A stretch of 15,371 nt of DNA, taken from SUP05 sp964577715. GTDB lineage: Bacteria; Pseudomonadota; Gammaproteobacteria; PS1; Pseudothioglobaceae. The notes under the pieces were generated by a model. It did not search any database, was not told the DNA's origin, and saw only the letters and a program-made list of their open reading frames with translations. The position numbers were made by a program, and so were the translations under genes. This document shows positions 14,164-15,371 of the stretch, in pieces (position 1 is the first letter of the stretch; every line of letters begins with the position of its first letter). The stretch is from positions 1 to 15,371 of the forward strand of contig CAZOAA010000032.1 of the NCBI GenBank assembly GCA_964577715.1, written 5' to 3'.

Positions 14164-15371
14164 TTAAAAATCTAGATTACCGACTGAAAGTGCGTTATCC
14201 TCAATAAAGTTTCTTCTTGGCTCTACTTCATCGCCCATTAATGTTGAAAAAACTTCATCGGCTGCAATTGCATCTTCAATTTTAACCTTCAGCATAATTC
14301 TATTCTCTGGATCCATGGTAGTTTCCCAAAGTTGCTCTGGGTTCATCTCTCCTAAACCCTTATAACGTTGAAAACTTTGTCCCTTCTTAGCGTCTCCAAT
14401 TAAGAAATTAACGACTTGTGAAAAATTATTAACCTTAACTTGGTTTGATTTCTTTTCAACATAAGAATCTTGTGTGATAACACTTTCAATTGATTCTGAA
14501 AAATCCTTAATAGTTTGATAATCATTAGACTCAAAGAAATCTTCCCCTAAACAACTTTGATCGGTATCAACACCATAAACTGAAAGAATATAATTAATTT
14601 CTTTTGTTTTTGTATTAAAGCTTACCGTGTGTTTTTGTGCAGGTGTCAAATCTTGGTTTAGAGATTGCTCTAATTCGCTACACCAGGCATTTATTGTTTT
14701 AGTGTTTTTTAAATTTTTGATTGGTTTAGCACTAGCTATAGCTTTTAACAAATATGGATTGTACTTTTGCCCCAACCGATCAATAATGCCATTAATTTTA
14801 TAATAATCTTTAACAGCTATTTCTAATGCCATACCTGTAATAGCAGGTGCCTGAGCATTAATAAACAGATGAGCATCGTTCACTGCTTCTTGTAATAAAT
14901 AATCATCTAATTCTTGATCATCTTTTAAATATCTTTCTTGTTTGCCTTTTTTAATTTTGTATAAAGGTGGTTGGGCAATATACAAATAACCATTTTCAAT
15001 TAATTCTGGTAAATGACGATAAAAGAATGTCAAAAGCAAAGTGCGAATATGCGCACCGTCAACATCGGCATCGGTCATAATGACAATCTTATGATAACGA
15101 AGTTTTTCAATATCATATTCTTCTTTACCAATACCACAACCCAAGGCGGTAATTAATGTGCCTACTTCTTGTGAAGAAAGCATTTTTTCAAAACGCGCCT
15201 TCTCAACATTTAATATTTTTCCTTTAAGTGGCAGAATGGCTTGAGTGCGTCGATCACGTCCCTGTTTGGCAGAACCACCCGCTGAATCACCCTCTACAAG
15301 AAAAATTTCACTCTCTGCAGGGTCTTTTGTTTGGCAATCGCTCAATTTTCCCGGTAAACCGGCGATATCAA
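14164..15371 (-). CDS. gyrB: DNA gyrase subunit B, C-terminal part, 5' end outside window
   Basis: GyrB is the ATPase subunit of DNA gyrase, which introduces negative supercoils. The window holds the last 401 residues, and the frame is open to the right edge (reading DIAGLPGKL at the boundary). TOPRIM motifs are EGDSAGGSAKQGRDR and TDADVDG (near 15072-15055). IAQPPLYKIKKGK, QRYKGLGEMNPEQLWETTMDP and the EPRRNFIE tail follow. The roughly 310 residues between EGDSAGG and RYKGLGEMN leave room for the extra domain found in Gram-negative GyrB and absent from ParE, so GyrB is preferred. A TTG at 15345 opens a 393-residue frame but lies mid-domain and is not a real start. prk follows after 29 bp. 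Confidence 0.97.
   Translation of the reverse strand, partial: DIAGLPGKLSDCQTKDPAESEIFLVEGDSAGGSAKQGRDRRTQAILPLKGKILNVEKARFEKMLSSQEVGTLITALGCGIGKEEYDIEKLRYHKIVIMTDADVDGAHIRTLLLTFFYRHLPELIENGYLYIAQPPLYKIKKGKQERYLKDDQELDDYLLQEAVNDAHLFINAQAPAITGMALEIAVKDYYKINGIIDRLGQKYNPYLLKAIASAKPIKNLKNTKTINAWCSELEQSLNQDLTPAQKHTVSFNTKTKEINYILSVYGVDTDQSCLGEDFFESNDYQTIKDFSESIESVITQDSYVEKKSNQVKVNNFSQVVNFLIGDAKKGQSFQRYKGLGEMNPEQLWETTMDPENRIMLKVKIEDAIAADEVFSTLMGDEVEPRRNFIEDNALSVGNLDF

Noticed and set aside
15343..15345. TTG as a possible start of a 393-residue GyrB fragment
   Set aside because: The frame continues to the window edge and reads LPGKL as in full-length GyrB, so the TTG is an internal leucine.
14164..15371. 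Assignment as topoisomerase IV subunit ParE
   Set aside because: The distance between the TOPRIM motifs and RYKGLGEMN includes the Gram-negative GyrB insert, and sequence resemblance to E. coli GyrB is close throughout.

Overview
This window is a chromosomal core-genome segment from an AT-rich, autotrophic, aerobically respiring gammaproteobacterium. The order petABC-sspA-sspB, and a DUF721/DciA gene beside secA, are gammaproteobacterial hallmarks. A proteobacterial class I phosphoribulokinase points to the Calvin cycle. A class 1B-type dihydroorotate dehydrogenase, low GC and tight gene packing fit the sulfur-oxidising SUP05/Thioglobus group and its clam and mussel symbiont relatives. That placement is an inference from gene content and has not been tested by phylogeny.

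Layout, left to right. On the minus strand, secA is followed after 8 bp by anmK, which leaves the window at its left edge. Divergent from secA are dciA and then the cytochrome bc1 operon petA-petB-petC, closed by a strong intrinsic terminator at 6682-6722. Next come sspA and sspB on the plus strand. sspB meets bioD (minus) tail to tail with an 18-bp overlap. bioD and pyrD (plus) diverge from a 40-bp gap containing a symmetric -10 sequence. pyrD is followed after 6 bp by leuS, which meets chrA (minus) tail to tail with an 8-bp overlap. The right end is one minus-strand run, gyrB (5' part outside the window), prk and chrA, with a two-tier hairpin terminator between prk and chrA.

Functions: protein export (SecA), peptidoglycan recycling (AnmK), replicative helicase loading (DciA), quinol:cytochrome c electron transfer (PetABC), stress transcription and proteolysis adaptors (SspA, SspB), biotin and pyrimidine synthesis (BioD, PyrD), leucyl-tRNA charging (LeuS), chromate-type ion transport (ChrA), CO2 fixation (Prk) and DNA supercoiling (GyrB). 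No stretch longer than 100 bp lacks a gene. I see no tRNA, rRNA, mobile element, CRISPR array or phage gene, and nothing that looks like a new multi-gene system. The points worth a second look are small: the shared bioD/pyrD promoter with a probably leaderless pyrD, prk downstream of gyrB, a minimal DciA, altered functional motifs in SspA, SspB and cytochrome b, and two unusual inverted repeats.
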